A stretch of 64,000 nucleotides of DNA, taken from positions 36,390,199-36,454,198 of the forward strand of contig CM038717.1 of NCBI GenBank assembly GCA_021613375.1, written 5' to 3'. Positions 12,901 to 23,865 of this stretch are shown one piece after another. The number at the start of each line of letters is the position of its first letter. The first letter of the stretch is position 1. A program made the translations under genes and the position numbers. The notes below the pieces were generated by a model. It was not told the origin of the DNA. It saw nothing but the letters and a program-made list of their open reading frames with translations, and ran no database searches. Origin of the DNA: Megaleporinus macrocephalus (lineage: Eukaryota; Chordata; Actinopteri; Characiformes; Anostomidae).

Positions 12901-13470
12901 GAGATACATGGAGATACAGAGATACAGGGAGATACAGAGAGATACAGAGAGATACAGAGAGAGATACAGAGAGAGATACAGAGAGAGATACAGAGAGATA
13001 CAGAGAGAGATACAGAGATACAGAGTGATACAGAGAGATACAGAGAGAGATACAGAGAGAGATACAGAGAGAGATACAGAGAGAGATACAGAGAGAGATA
13101 CAGAGTGATACAGAGAGAGATACAGAGAGAGATACAGAGAGAGATACAGAGACAGACCAGAGAGTGATACAGAGAGATACAGAGAGATACAGAGAGGAAT
13201 ACAGAGAGATACAGAGAGAGATACAGAGTGATTCAGAGAGATACAGAGAGACACAAAGAGAGACACAGACAGAGATACAGAGAGATACAGAGAGACACAA
13301 AGAGAGACACAGAGAGAGATACAGAGAGTCACAAAGAGAGACACAGAGAGAGATACAGAGAGATACAGAGAGATACAGAGAGAGATACAGAGAGATACAG
13401 AGACAGAAAGATACAGAGAGAGATACAGAGAGTTACAGAGAGAGATACAGAGAGAGATACAGAGAGGGTA
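9916..13470. repeat. GAGATACA satellite array with ~1.1-kb higher-order repeat
   Basis: About 3.55 kb of alternating 8-bp (GATACAGA) and 10-bp (GAGATACAGA) units. Marker variants recur at a long interval: the CACAGACAGAGATACAGAG variant at about 11101, 12203 and 13268, and GATATAGGGATACAGAGAG at 11621 and 12727. This gives a higher-order period of 1.07-1.11 kb. A sub-period of about 256 bp is visible at 10321/10577. Neither unit contains a stop codon in any of six frames, which creates spurious frames up to 1135 codons. Confidence 0.95.
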
Positions 13471-13487
13471 GAGAGGGGTCATGAGAA

Positions 13488-13511
13488 ACAGAGAGAGAGA
13501 GAGAGAGAGAA
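13488..13511. repeat. short (GA)n tract
   Basis: Pure GA dinucleotides at the right margin of the GAGATACA array. Confidence 0.85.
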
Positions 13512-13519
13512 AGAGGGAG

Positions 13520-13855
13520 CAGAACGAGAGAGTCAGTTTGAGTGAGTAAATCAGAGACCTTTAAAAGTATGTTAGCCAAACAGTTTTCAGAATCAGCTAT
13601 TTTAAAATCCTGACGAGTCTAATCTTGTTGTCCTGGGTGTCTGATTAAATCACTGCTCTGCAGGTTTATATGATTGTGTGTTACATGTTTTGTCTTTTCT
13701 GCTTGTATTTGTGAAGACTCTGAATTGATTCTGTGCTGGAGTCTATAAATAAACTCCCCTCGGTTTGATAGTTTAGTGATAAAACTCGTTTACACAGTTT
13801 CCATATTTCCTCCAATACACTGATTCAGACAAAGACGTTCTTTGAAAGTATACAC
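13520..13855. other. unclassified unique sequence
   Basis: No gene, RNA or repeat recognised. Confidence 0.5.
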
Positions 13856-13857
13856 AA

Positions 13858-13990
13858 CTCCAGTTCCATAAAAGCTGGGACGCTGTGTAAAATGTACATA
13901 ACAAATAAATAAAAAAGGATGTGATGATTTGCATGAAGACCCCTAATTTAATCACAATAGAACATAGAATACATCTCAAAACGTTGGAAC
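13858..13990. mobile_element. end fragment of a GGGACGCTGTGTAAAATGTA dispersed repeat
   Basis: GGGACGCTGTGTAAAATGTA followed by a short A-rich tract, GATGATTTGC and AATCACAATAGAACATAG matches a very common fish DNA-transposon-derived repeat as I remember it. Only one end is present. Sequence at 35690-36190 looks like the interior of the same family. Confidence 0.55.
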
Positions 13991-14184
13991 GGCTAGAGGA
14001 GCAATGTAAACCTACATCACATGACTGGGTATTTAAAAGAGGCGGAGTTTTTTAGAAGCAAAGCTGGTCAGAGAATAGAATTTTAGAATTTAGAACTCGA
14101 ATTAGCCACATGTGTTTGTACACAGTGGAATTTGACCTCCGCATTTAACCCATCCGGGCATTTTCACCCCAACACATACACTAG

Positions 14185-14768
14185 GGGTGTGTCTCAAATC
14201 CTAGTGATCTCCTACATACTCAGCATTTTACCTCATAGTATGCACTCCAGACATGTAGACTGTCCCAATACTTACACCTTAAACAAACTGTCTACTGAGG
14301 AACCTTATTTAGACCTGATTTTAAAGAAGTATTGAACGCTTCCTCAGCCGCTAAGACAATCCCATGATGCAACACAGGCTAATCTACGAGCAGTGAAGTG
14401 GTTTTAAAATGTGGGTTATTTTGATTCTCTCTGGAGTTTTAATGTGTTTCTGGTCATATAATCACACAAAACAGTATTTTATTATCAACTCTGTAACGAG
14501 TCCTTCACCATTTAGCTGTTTTATACTCGAGCCATTAGCATTTATGCTAGCTGATTTTTAAGCCTCGGGCTATTGTTTTGGATGCCACTGGTAGCTTAGC
14601 AACCAGCTAAACCACCGGTGGCGTGCTGCAGTGGGTGGAACAAGCGGTGACGCAGTCTCTCTCTAACTAGAGCGTCTCAGTAATCTGTTTTATGAGGAGA
14701 GATGAGGAGAGAACACTGATACTTAAACAGCTGCTACCTAGACAGCCTACTTAGACCCTCACTAGGTG
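14185..14768 (+). mobile_element. ~590-bp MITE (GTGTCTCAAATCCTAG ends), copy 1
   Basis: Begins GGGGTGTGTCTCAAATCCTA and ends near CCTCACTAGGTG, where the right terminus is cut short. It is collinear over its whole length with copies at 34498-35087 (inverted) and 41387-41975 (same orientation). It has no coding capacity. Flanking sequences differ between copies, so these are independent insertions. Confidence 0.85.
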
Positions 14769-15315
14769 TAACGGTGTATCCCCCATAAGAAGGACCACCG
14801 GGATTTGCGTACGACAGAGTGGCTCTATGGATGTGGGTGTGGACACAAGGAGGCTAGATTTTAAGTTCAAGTGCACCTGTGAATTTTTTTATATCACAAC
14901 AAACTAAAGAAAAACTGAATCAAATGAAAAGAAAACGACTGATAAACAGGACGGTTACTTGAGGCTTGAGGTTACAAGCCGATAACAGTATATCACCGGG
15001 CTTACATACCCCAACTCCCACTGGTAGCTGAGAAGACCTTCCAGGTGAGAGAACACCGGGCACTCTTATCATCAGAGCCGCCCCGAGTAGATTAAGGGGC
15101 GATGTCCGGAGATGCTAACTCACATACACACATATACATATATACACACACATCTGCACAGCTGTTAACTAGTTATGACAAATATATACATATTACTGGT
15201 AAGTATTTCCCCCTCTAGGACACTGAAGCCCCTCTTCCTCCCTGAAGGTGGATCTGCCCAACAGGGACAAGAAGCCTCAGTTCCCTTTACCTCCCATTTG
15301 CCCTCTTCCCCTTCT
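14769..15315. other. unclassified sequence
   Basis: Complex DNA with a short CATACACACATATACATATA-type stretch near 15123-15150. No gene recognised. Confidence 0.5.
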
Positions 15316-15990
15316 ATACAGGACATATAGAACAGTAAATAGAACAGTTTCTATTATTTAAAAACACCTTTTTTAAGAGTGTGATTCTATACAGAACCGT
15401 TGCCTTTAGTAAAGAAATCTAGAAGAACCATCTTTTCTACGAGTGTGGTTCTATATAGAATATGTGGTTCTAAAGAAAACCATTCCCATTACTGAAAAAA
15501 CCTTCAAGAACCATCTTTGTTAAGAGTGTGGTTCTATATAGGACTCGGGGCTCTAAAGAGAACCATTGAACTCATGGTTCTAAATAGAACAGTTTCTGTT
15601 ATTAAAGAGCGCTGGCGGAACCATCTGTTTAAGAGTGTTGTTCTATACACAACTCAAGAGAACCATTGCCTTTAGTAAAGAACCCTAGAAAAAACATCTT
15701 TTCTACGTGTGTAGTTTTATATAGAATATGTGGTTCTATAGAAAACCATTGCCTTTACTAAAAAAAACCTTCAAGAAGTATCTTTGTTAAGAATGTGGTT
15801 CTATATAGGATGCAAGGTTCTAAAGAGAACCATTGATCTCATGGTGCTAAATAAAACAGTTTCTATTATTAAAGAACACGTACAGAACCATCTTTTTAAG
15901 AATGGTATTCGATACAGAACTCAAGAGAACCATTGCCTTGATGTACCATGAGTACCATGAGCCTTGATGTATCATGGTACATCAATGGTT

Positions 15991-16076
15991 CATGAGTTCA
16001 ATGGTTTTCTTCAGAATCCTGAATCCTATAGAGCTATATAGGATTCAGGATTCTGAAGAAAACCATTGAACTCATG
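15991..16076. repeat. perfect 40-bp inverted repeat with 6-bp loop
   Basis: The 40 bases at 15991-16030 (starting CATGAGTTCAATGGTTTTC) are exactly reverse-complemented at 16037-16076, separated by GAGCTA. Further partial inverted segments lie on the left (GATGTATCATGGTACATC at 15965-15982 is itself palindromic). It sits at the end of the first stretch of the AGAACC array and is made of array sequence, so it arose by fold-back duplication in place. Confidence 0.95.
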
Positions 16077-16205
16077 GTACATCAAGGTAGGTACATATGA
16101 CATCACTCACGACTACTACAAGTTAGCTATTGTTACTCTCAGTGATGGGCATGCCCTGCACCATCACACTAGGTTTTGAGACACTCCCAATATCGCCCCA
16201 AAGTA

Positions 16206-16565
16206 GACCAAGAGATTGTGGACAATTTCATGTTCCCAACTTGGTGGGGACAGTTTGTGGACGGACCCTTCCTGTTCCAACATGACTGCACACCAGTGCA
16301 CAAAGCAGCTCCAGAACCTGATAGAACACCTTTGGGATGAATTAGAGCGGAGCCTGCAGGTCAGGCCTTCTCATCCAACATCAGTGTCTAACCTCACCAA
16401 TGCTCTTCTGGAAGAACGGTCAAACATTCCCATAAACACTCTCCTGAACCGTGTGGGAAGTTTCCCAGAAGAGCTGAAGCTGTTATAGCTGCAAAGGTTG
16501 GGCCAACATCATATCAAACCCTATGTATTAAGAATGGGATGTCAGTCAAGTTCATATGCGTCTTA
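16206..16565 (+). pseudogene. Tc1-like transposase remnant (C-terminal, internal deletion)
   Basis: The readable segment 16216-16488 contains NLIEHLWDELERSLQVRPSH followed by PTSVSNLTNALLEERSNIP, the classic C-terminal part of a DD34E Tc1 transposase including the third catalytic Glu. Upstream, another frame reads a PFLFQHDCTPVHKA-like stretch (second catalytic Asp), and the normal 25-30 residue spacer between them is mostly missing. The following bases resemble the 3' part of a Tc1 element, but no terminal repeat was found. Dead. Confidence 0.8.
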
Positions 16566-17000
16566 TGCATACTTATCTAACGAGCATAAACTATTCAAAA
16601 TATGAACTAGACGCATTCTGTCGAGTACACAAGCACGTCTACCTGCATTACAATAGCAGTAAACAGCGTCTAGCGTGACTCCACACTCTGCGAGGCGACA
16701 GTGATGTAGCTGTTATTCTGCTCTGCACTTACAGCAATAAGTTGTAATTAAAAGTAAAGCAACTCAGCAGCCAGTAATTGGCTGTAAATTTGCATATGAA
16801 TTAAAATGTACTTCTAATTTGAGCAGACTTATAGAAAAACACACACACTCATAATTCACATAGCAACAAAACCCAATAAACAGTTACTAATTTGACGACA
16901 CCGCCAGCATTTAAACGATAACACAGTTTAATTAATAAATAAATAAACAAACAGAAGATCTCGAAAGTGTCAAAGTATCAAAATCTCTCTCTTTCTCTCT
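16566..17000. other. unclassified insertion within the AGAACC array
   Basis: AT-rich sequence lying between the Tc1 and LINE remnants. It may be unique DNA or the body of an unrecognised element. No gene seen. Confidence 0.4.
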
Positions 17001-17012
17001 CTTTTCTTTATC

Positions 17013-17240
17013 TTCTGAACGACACTCGCCTCACTCTGAAAGCCCTCTGCATGGCAGGGGATCCTACCCACCCACTACACAGCTTCTTCAGCCTGCTGCC
17101 ATCAGGGAGGAGACTGCAGGGTCTCTGGGCTAGAACCAGTAGAGTGAGGGACAGCTTCGTCCACTGTGAGCAGTCTATAAGCTCATCCAGTCGCACTACT
17201 GTTTATAACTGCACTAGCCACGCCCACAGGCTTTAATCTG
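17013..17240 (+). pseudogene. LINE ORF2 C-terminal fragment
   Basis: The plus-strand frame reads HPLHSFFSLLPSGRRLQGLW followed by ARTSRVRDSFVH. This motif is characteristic of the end of reverse-transcriptase proteins in fish non-LTR retrotransposons. No reverse-transcriptase catalytic region is present, consistent with 5' truncation. The AGAACC array resumes about 50 bp later, so this is part of an insertion into the array. Confidence 0.7.
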
Positions 17241-18720
17241 TCAGGTACCTACATCACTTTATTGGGTTGTCATTGGGTGAAGGCGGGCTACAAGAGTGTT
17301 ATCTTATCCAGAACTCAAGAGGACCGTTGCCTTTAGTAAAGAACCCTAGAGGAACCATCTTTTCTACGAGTGTGGTTCTATTTGGAATACATGTTTCTAA
17401 AGAAAACCATTGCCTTTACTAAAAAAACTTGAAGAACCATCTTTGTTAAGAGTGTGGTTCTACATAGGACTCAGGATTCTGAGGAGAACCATTGAACTCA
17501 TGGGTGTAAATAGAACAGTTTCTATTATTTAAAAACACCCTTGCAGAACCACCTTGCAGAACCATAGAGTGTAATTCTATACAGAGCCGTTGTCTTTAGT
17601 AAAGAAATCTAGAAGAACCATCTTTTCTATGAGTGTGGTTCTATATAGAATATTAGGTTCTAAAGAAAAAAAATTGCCTTTACTAAAAAAAACCTTGAAG
17701 AACCATCTTTGTTAAGAGTGTGGTTCTACATAGGACTCAGGATTCTGAGGAGAACCATTGAACTCATGGTTCTAAATAGAACAGTTTCTATTATTAAAGA
17801 ACCCCATACAGAACCATCTTTTTAAGAATGTTATTCTATACAGAACTCAAGAGAACCGTTGCCTTTAGTAAAAACCCTAGAGGAACCATCTTTTCTACGA
17901 GTGTGGTTCTATATGGAATACATGTTTCTAAATAAAACCATTGCCTTTACTAAAAACACCTTGAAGAACCATCTTTGTTAAGAGTGTGGTTCTACATAGG
18001 ACTCAGGGTTCTAAAGAGAACCATTAAACTTATGGTTCTAAATAGAACAGTTTCTTTTATTAAAGAATCCGTACAGAACCATCTTTTTAAAAATGTTATT
18101 CTATACAGAACTCAAGAGAACCGTTGCCTTTAGTAAAGAACCCTTGAATAACCATCTTTTCTCTGAGTGTGGTTCTATATAGAATACATGGTTCTATAGA
18201 AAACCATTGCCTTTACTAAAAAAAACCTTGAAGAACCATCTTTTCTATGAGTGTGGTTCTATATAGGACTCAGGGTTCTGAAGAGAACCATTGAACTCAT
18301 GGTTCTAAATAGAACAGTTTCTATTATTAAAGAACGCTGGCAGAACCATCTGTTTAAGAGTGTTGTTCTATACAGAACTCAAGAGAACCATTGCCTTTAA
18401 TAAAGAACCCTAGAAGAACCATCTTTTCTACGAGTGTTGTTCTATATAGAATACGAAGTTCTAAATAAAACCATTGCCTTTACTAAAAAAACCTTGAAGA
18501 ACCATCTTTGATAAGAATGTGGTTCTATATAGGACTCAGTGTTCTAAAAATAACCATTGAACTCATGGTTCTATATAGAACCGTTTCTATTATTAAAGAA
18601 CTCTTGCGGAACCATCTGTTTAAAAGTGCTATTCTATACAAAACTCAAGAGAACCGTTGCCTTTAGTAAAGAACCCTAGAAGTTATTTTCTACAAGTGTA
18701 GTTCTATAGTTCTAGGAGTC

Positions 18721-18868
18721 TATATAGAATATGTGCACTAGCCAAGTACTATGCAAGTGGAGGAAGGGGGACACAGGGGGTTGGGGGCTGTTGTGTTCTC
18801 CAAACTTTTAAACGGACCATGTGTAGAACAATATGTTTCAGAAGTAGAGCCAGAGCTTTAGCACTCAC
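18721..18868. other. spacer between array parts A and B
   Basis: Non-array sequence with a G-rich stretch near 18762-18790. No gene recognised. Confidence 0.5.
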
Positions 18869-21378
18869 TCCTAAAAATGTTGGTTCTTAAAGGTTCTTTC
18901 TTTAGTAAATGGTTCACATGGTTCTTTGCTTGATGAAGTAGTTCTCCAAGTTGATGAAGATCTGTTCTACACAGCTCTAGATCCAGTAATAAAAGCGTTC
19001 TAACATCAGGCTTGTAACAATAGAACACCCTTTTGGTTCTACATACAACACATCATTCTCCATCTGTCTGAAGTACCATTTCACCATTTCTAAAGAAGCT
19101 TGGTTTATTTTAGAACATTTGATAGGACCATCCTTTAAAAGAGTATGATTCTAAACAGAACTCATGGTTCTATAGAAAACCATTGTCTTTACATGACACC
19201 ACTTAAGGAACCATTTTTTAAGGATTGGTATATGAAGTTCTATTAAAGAATGCTAGAACTACAATCTTTTTTGGAACATCTTTGTTGAGAGAGTGATTAG
19301 AACTCATGGTTCTAAATAGAACAGTTTATATTATTGAGTGCTATGCTATATAGACATTATGGTTCTTAATAGAACTGTTGCCTTTAGTAAAGAACCTTAG
19401 AAGAACAATTTTTATGAGTGTGGTTCTATGTAGAACTCATGGCTCTACAGAGAACCATTACCTTTAGTAAATAACTTTTAAGAACCATCTTTGTTAAGAG
19501 TGTGGTTCTATATGGAACTCATGGTTATAAAGAGAACCATTGCCTTTACTAAATAACCCTTAAAGAACCATCTTTGTTAGAAGTACAGGTCTATGGAGAA
19601 CTCATGGTTCTAAACAGAACAGTTTCCATTATTAAAGAGCCCATCTTTAGGACCATCTTTTTAAAAGTGTTATTTTACAGAACTCATGGTTCTCAGGAGA
19701 ACAGTTTCCTTTAGTAAAGAACCCTAGAAGAACCCCCCTTTCTACAAATGTGGTTCTATATAGAACTCATGGTTATAAAGAGAACAGTTGCCTTTAGTAA
19801 AGAACCCCCCTTTCTGCGAATGTGGTACTATATGGAACTCGTGGTTCTAAAGAGAACCGTTTCCATTATTAAAGAGCCCATCTTTAGGACCATCTTTTTA
19901 AAAGTGTTATTTTACAGAACTCATGGTTCTCAGGAAAACAGTTTCCTTTAGTAAAGAACCCTAGAAGAATCCCCCTTTCTACAAATGTGGTTCTATATAG
20001 AACTCATGGTTATAAAGAGAACAGTTGCCTTTAGTAAAGAACCCCCCTTTCTGCAAATGTGGTTCTATATGGAACTCGTGGTTCTAAAGAGAACAGTTGC
20101 CTTTAGTAAAGAACCCCCTTTCTGCGAATGTGGTTCTAAAGAGAACCACTGCCTTTACTAAATAACCCTTGAAGAACCATCTTTGTGAAGAGTGTGGTTC
20201 TATATAGAACTCATGGTTACAAAGAGAACCATTACCTTTACTAAATAACCTGTGAAGAACCATCTTTGTGAAGAGTGTGGTTCTATATAGAACTCATGGT
20301 TATAAAGAGAACCACTGCCTTTACTAAATAACCTCTGAAGAACCATCTTTGTGAAGAGTGTGGTTCTATATAGAACTCATGGTTATAAAGAGAACCACTG
20401 CCTTTACTAAATAACCTCTGAAGAACCATCTTTGTGAAGAGTGTGGTTCCATATAGAACTCATGGTTATAAAGAGAACCACTGCCTTTACTAAATAACCC
20501 TTAAAGTACCATCTTTGTTAGAAGTACAGGTCTATGGAGAACTCATGGTTCTAAACAGAACAGTTTCCGTTATTAAAGAGCCCATCTTTAGGACCATCTT
20601 TTTAAAAGTGTAATTTTACAGAACTCATGGTACTCAGGAGAACAGTTTCCTTTAGTAAAGAACCCTAGAAGAACCCCCCTTTCTGCGAATGTGGTTCTAT
20701 ATGGAACTTGTGGTTCTAAAGAGAACCGTTTCCATTATTAAAGAGCCCATCTTTAGGACCATCTTTTTGAAAGTGTTATTTTACAGAACTCATGGTTCTC
20801 AGGAGAACAGTTTCCTTTAGTAAAGAACCCTAGAAGAACCCCCCTTTCTACGAATGTGGTTCTATATAGAACTTATGGTTATAAAGAGAACAGTTGCCTT
20901 TAGTAAAGAACCCCCCCTTTCTGCGAATGTGGTTCTATATGGAACTTGTGGTTCTAAAGAGAACCGTTTCCATTATTAAAGAGCCCATCTTTAGGACCAT
21001 CTTTTTAAAAGTGTTATTTTACAGAACTCATGGTTCTCAGGAGAACAGTTTCCTTTAGTAAAGAACCCTAGAAGAACCCCCCTTTCTACAAATGTGGTTC
21101 TATATAGAACTCATGGTTATAAAGAGAACCACTGCCTTTACTAAATAACCTCTGAAGAACCATCTTTGTGAAGAGTGTGGTTCTATATAGAACTCATGGT
21201 TATAAAGAGAACCATTGCCTTTACTAAATAACCTCTGAAGATCCATCTTTGTTAGAGGTACACATCTATGGAGAACCCATGGTTCTCATGAGAACAGTTG
21301 CCTTCAGTGAAGAACCCCCCTTTCTGCGAATGTGGTTCTATATAGAACTCGTGGTTCTAAAGAGAACCCTTGCCTTTA
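18869..21378. repeat. AGAACC/GGTTCT array, part B (83-bp and ~238-bp units)
   Basis: It opens with a single-copy form resembling a dispersed fish repeat (about 18870-19100). It then settles into tandem units: GAAGAACCATCTTTGTGAAG starts at 20171, 20254, 20337 and 20420 (exact 83-bp period), while CCCATCTTTAGGACCATC recurs at 19640/19877 and 20746/20984 (237-238 bp, about three monomers). The 83-bp units are nearly identical, which implies recent amplification. It ends abruptly at a CpG-rich block. Confidence 0.92.
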
Positions 21379-21600
21379 CTGAAGATCGTGTGAGTGAAGA
21401 GCGCGAGCTCTGGCCCGCTGCCGCGCTGTGACAGGCTGCTTTAGCGCGCGTGACCCCGCCTGTCCCGAGCGGCGAGGATCGATTCCCCCGGATCGCGCGC
21501 TATTCTAATGTCGCGCGATGGATGGTGATAAATATTCGCCGGAAGATGAGGTGAAGGGGAGCGTGTCGGTGTCTGCTGGAGAGAATCAGTGAGTAAACAC
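21379..21600. promoter_or_regulatory. candidate CpG-rich regulatory block D
   Basis: CpG-dense sequence (GCGCGAGCTCTGGCCCGCTG, GGATCGCGCGCTATTCTAAT, TCGCGCGATGGATGG) without a credible exon. It abuts the AGAACC array on the left and the G25 run plus GA array on the right. Confidence 0.4.
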
Positions 21601-21612
21601 GGGAGGGGGAGT

Positions 21613-21637
21613 GGGGGGGGGGGGGGGGGGGGGGGGG
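21613..21637 (+). repeat. poly(G) run of 25
   Basis: Twenty-five consecutive G residues follow AGGGGGAGT. Such runs are rare in vertebrate DNA, form G-quadruplexes and are difficult to sequence. Confidence 0.9.
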
Positions 21638-21639
21638 TC

Positions 21640-21850
21640 GTGCTGATTACTCACACAAATAGACCACAGACTCGCCCTGCCTCGCGAGACGCGAACTCGC
21701 ACGCGGACAGCGGCGGACCCCCCCTCCTCCTCCCTCCCTCCCTCCCCACAACCACACCATTCCCCTCCTGCTGTTCCCACTTTGTCCTCCATCAATCACC
21801 GCCGTTGTGTCCTGGATGGAAGATAGAGTCACTCAATATCCCTTCTTCAT
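21640..21850. other. CpG-containing spacer with (CCTC)n tract
   Basis: Complex sequence with a CCTCCTCCTCCCTCCCTCC stretch near 21721-21746. No exon recognised. Confidence 0.5.
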
Positions 21851-21852
<2 letters not shown>

Positions 21853-21898
<46 letters not shown>

Positions 21899-22003
21899 AA
21901 AGAGAGAGAGAGTAAAAGAGAGAGAGAGAGAGAGAGAGTAAAAGAGAGAGTATAAGAGAGAGAGAGAGAGAGAGAGTAAAAGAGAGAGAGTAAAAGAGAG
22001 AGT

Positions 22004-22040
<37 letters not shown>

Positions 22041-22606
22041 AAAGAGAGAGAGAGTAAAAGAGAGAGTATAAGAGAGAGAGAGAGAGAGAGAGAGAGTATG
22101 AGAGAGAGAGTAAAAGAGAGAGTATAAGAGAGAGAGAGAGAGAGAGAGAGTATGAGAGAGAGAGTAAAAGAGAGAGACAGTAAAAGAGAGAGAGCGAGAG
22201 AGAGAGTAAAAGAGAGAGTATAAGAGAGAGAGAGAGAGAGAGAGAGTATGAGAGAGAGAGTAAAAGAGAGAGAGAGAGTAAAAGAGAGATAGAGATAGAG
22301 AGAGTAAAGGAGAGAGAGAGAGTAAAAAAAGAGAGAGAGTGAGTAAAAGAGAGAGAGAGTAAAAGAGAGAGAGAAAGAGAGAGAGAGTAAAAGAGAGAGA
22401 GAGAGTAAAAGAGAGAGAGAGAGTTAAAGAGAGAGAGAGATAGAGAGACAATGAAACAGATGGAGACAGAGAGAGAGAGAGTAAAAAAAGGAGAGTAAAA
22501 GAGAGGGAAAGAGAGAGTAAAAGAGTAAAGAGAGGGAGAGAGAGTAAATGAGAGCGAGAGAGTAAAAGAGAGAGGGAGAGAGTAAAAAAGGGGGAGAGAG
22601 AGAGAA

Positions 22607-22659
<53 letters not shown>

Positions 22660-22681
22660 AAGAGAGACAATGAAACAGATG

Positions 22682-22731
<50 letters not shown>

Positions 22732-22758
22732 TAGAGAGACAATGAAACAGATGGAGAC

Positions 22759-22793
<35 letters not shown>

Positions 22794-22820
22794 TAGAGAG
22801 ACAATGAAACAGATGGAGAC

Positions 22821-22850
<30 letters not shown>
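21853..22850. repeat. GA array with GTAAAAGAGAGAG units
   Basis: About 1 kb in which nearly every plus-strand base is a purine: (GA)n broken by GTAAAAGAG, GTATAAGAG and, near the right end, repeats of GACAATGAAACAGATGGAGA (about 22445, 22666, 22738, 22801). Long Ser/Leu frames on the minus strand are artefacts. Confidence 0.95.
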
Positions 22851-22854
<4 letters not shown>

Positions 22855-23140
22855 CGCATCACGTTAAAGAGGCACGCGGATGATGTCCGCCCCGTCTTGT
22901 CGAGGAAACGCAGCGAGAGCGCACCGCTGACCCCCGGCCAGACCCCTCTCCCCATGCAGGCGCGCGTGCACGTGCGCGCGCAACACTGCTGCAGTCAGTC
23001 CGCGCGGCAGGACTGTATTTCTAGAGCTCGGAATTTCACGGCTAGTAGCCCCGAATTAAACTCAATTTGGAGAATTACGCACGGATTACGCACGGTGGCA
23101 AATCTCGAAGATGAGATTTATTAGCGCCCGCGCGAGAGCT
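22851..23140. promoter_or_regulatory. candidate CpG-rich regulatory block E
   Basis: CpG-rich sequence (GGCGCGCGTGCACGTGCGCG) passing into CCGAATTAAACTCAATTTGG, two ATTACGCACGG repeats and GAGATTTATTAGCGCC. It has the same composition as the other islands. No open frame with homology. Confidence 0.45.
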
Positions 23141-23147
23141 GCCATTT

Positions 23148-23440
23148 AAAGGGGAACTCCAGCCATTTTCCCAAAGGTCAGCATAAATAAGTGGTTAAGT
23201 TGTAAACGGGGTCGTTCAGAGCAGTTCGGTGTGAAACGCTCTGCTCCAGAGAAACTCACAGACACAGGACTGTTCACAGTTGTGGTGAATGGAACCAGAC
23301 GTCTACCTCTGGGATGTTGCTTTACAGCAGATTTAAGAAGATGTGGGCCTTAAAGGAGCGATTTGTACGACGAGCCCACCTGTCAAAATCATACTCCAAA
23401 CAATAGGGGGCAACATATGACCAGAAAATGCACAGTCCCT
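23148..23440 (+). mobile_element. AAGGGGAA-type MITE (family 1), left part
   Basis: Begins TTAAAGGGGAACTCCAGCC and includes GGTGAATGGAACCAGACGTC, shared with the full-length copy at 56842-57382. The right portion is replaced by family-2 sequence. Confidence 0.65.
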
Positions 23441-23459
23441 CCTCCTCCTCCTTCAATTC

Positions 23460-23855
23460 TAACCACTATCCAACCCTATACCCTTATTCGCCATGAGCAT
23501 CTCCAGTAGTGGAAACAGCTCCAGTGTTAACTCTTGTTTACTTCTATTCAGATAACTTCTTTTGTTTGCTGCCAAACGTGGTTTCTTGTTAAACGTGGTT
23601 GGCGATGGTTTCTTGCCAAGAGCTTCAGCCATCATTTGGTTTGCTCTTCCTTTCATTGGCTGTCTATCCTTCAATGATCTAACTGGGAGCAGCCCCTTCA
23701 ACATGACTGACATAAAGTTAGAATACGCCGTCGGGGCAGCAGCACTTCTTCTTCATAGCCAGTTGGGATGTTAACTGCAGCAGATACATAGACAGCCTTG
23801 AAATACCATCAAAAGTGTTATTTCTTCACATTCAGTTGATCATTGTTGTTAATTT
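23460..23855 (-). mobile_element. TTAA-flanked MITE (family 2), inverted partial copy
   Basis: Reverse complement of the family-2 interior: TTGCCAAGAGCTTCAGCCAT and GGGGCAGCAGCACTTCTTCT match inverted segments of the copies at 23866 and 26497. The end differs, so it is a subfamily or rearranged copy. Confidence 0.65.
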
Positions 23856-23865
23856 TGGATTTTAA

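Larger units (their letters stand above)
15320..18720. repeat. AGAACC/GGTTCT array, part A (~267-bp higher-order unit)
   Basis: Tandem monomers built around GAACCATCTTT, GGTTCTATATAG and AGAACCATTGCCTTTA. The landmark TCTATTATTAAAGAAC-type segment recurs at 15597, 15863, 17789, 18054, 18321 and 18588, spacing 265-267 bp, meaning a three-monomer higher-order unit. The array is interrupted at about 16080-17288 by transposon debris. Each monomer can pair GGTTCT with AGAACC. Confidence 0.92.

Noticed and set aside
9431..13482. Open frames of 641, 715, 816 and 1135 codons on both strands
   Set aside because: They are generated by the GAGATACA units, which contain no stop codon in any frame; there is no domain, only YRERYRE/SLYLSLY repeats.
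21792..22955. 387-codon Ser/Leu frame
   Set aside because: Translation of the CT strand of the GA array.
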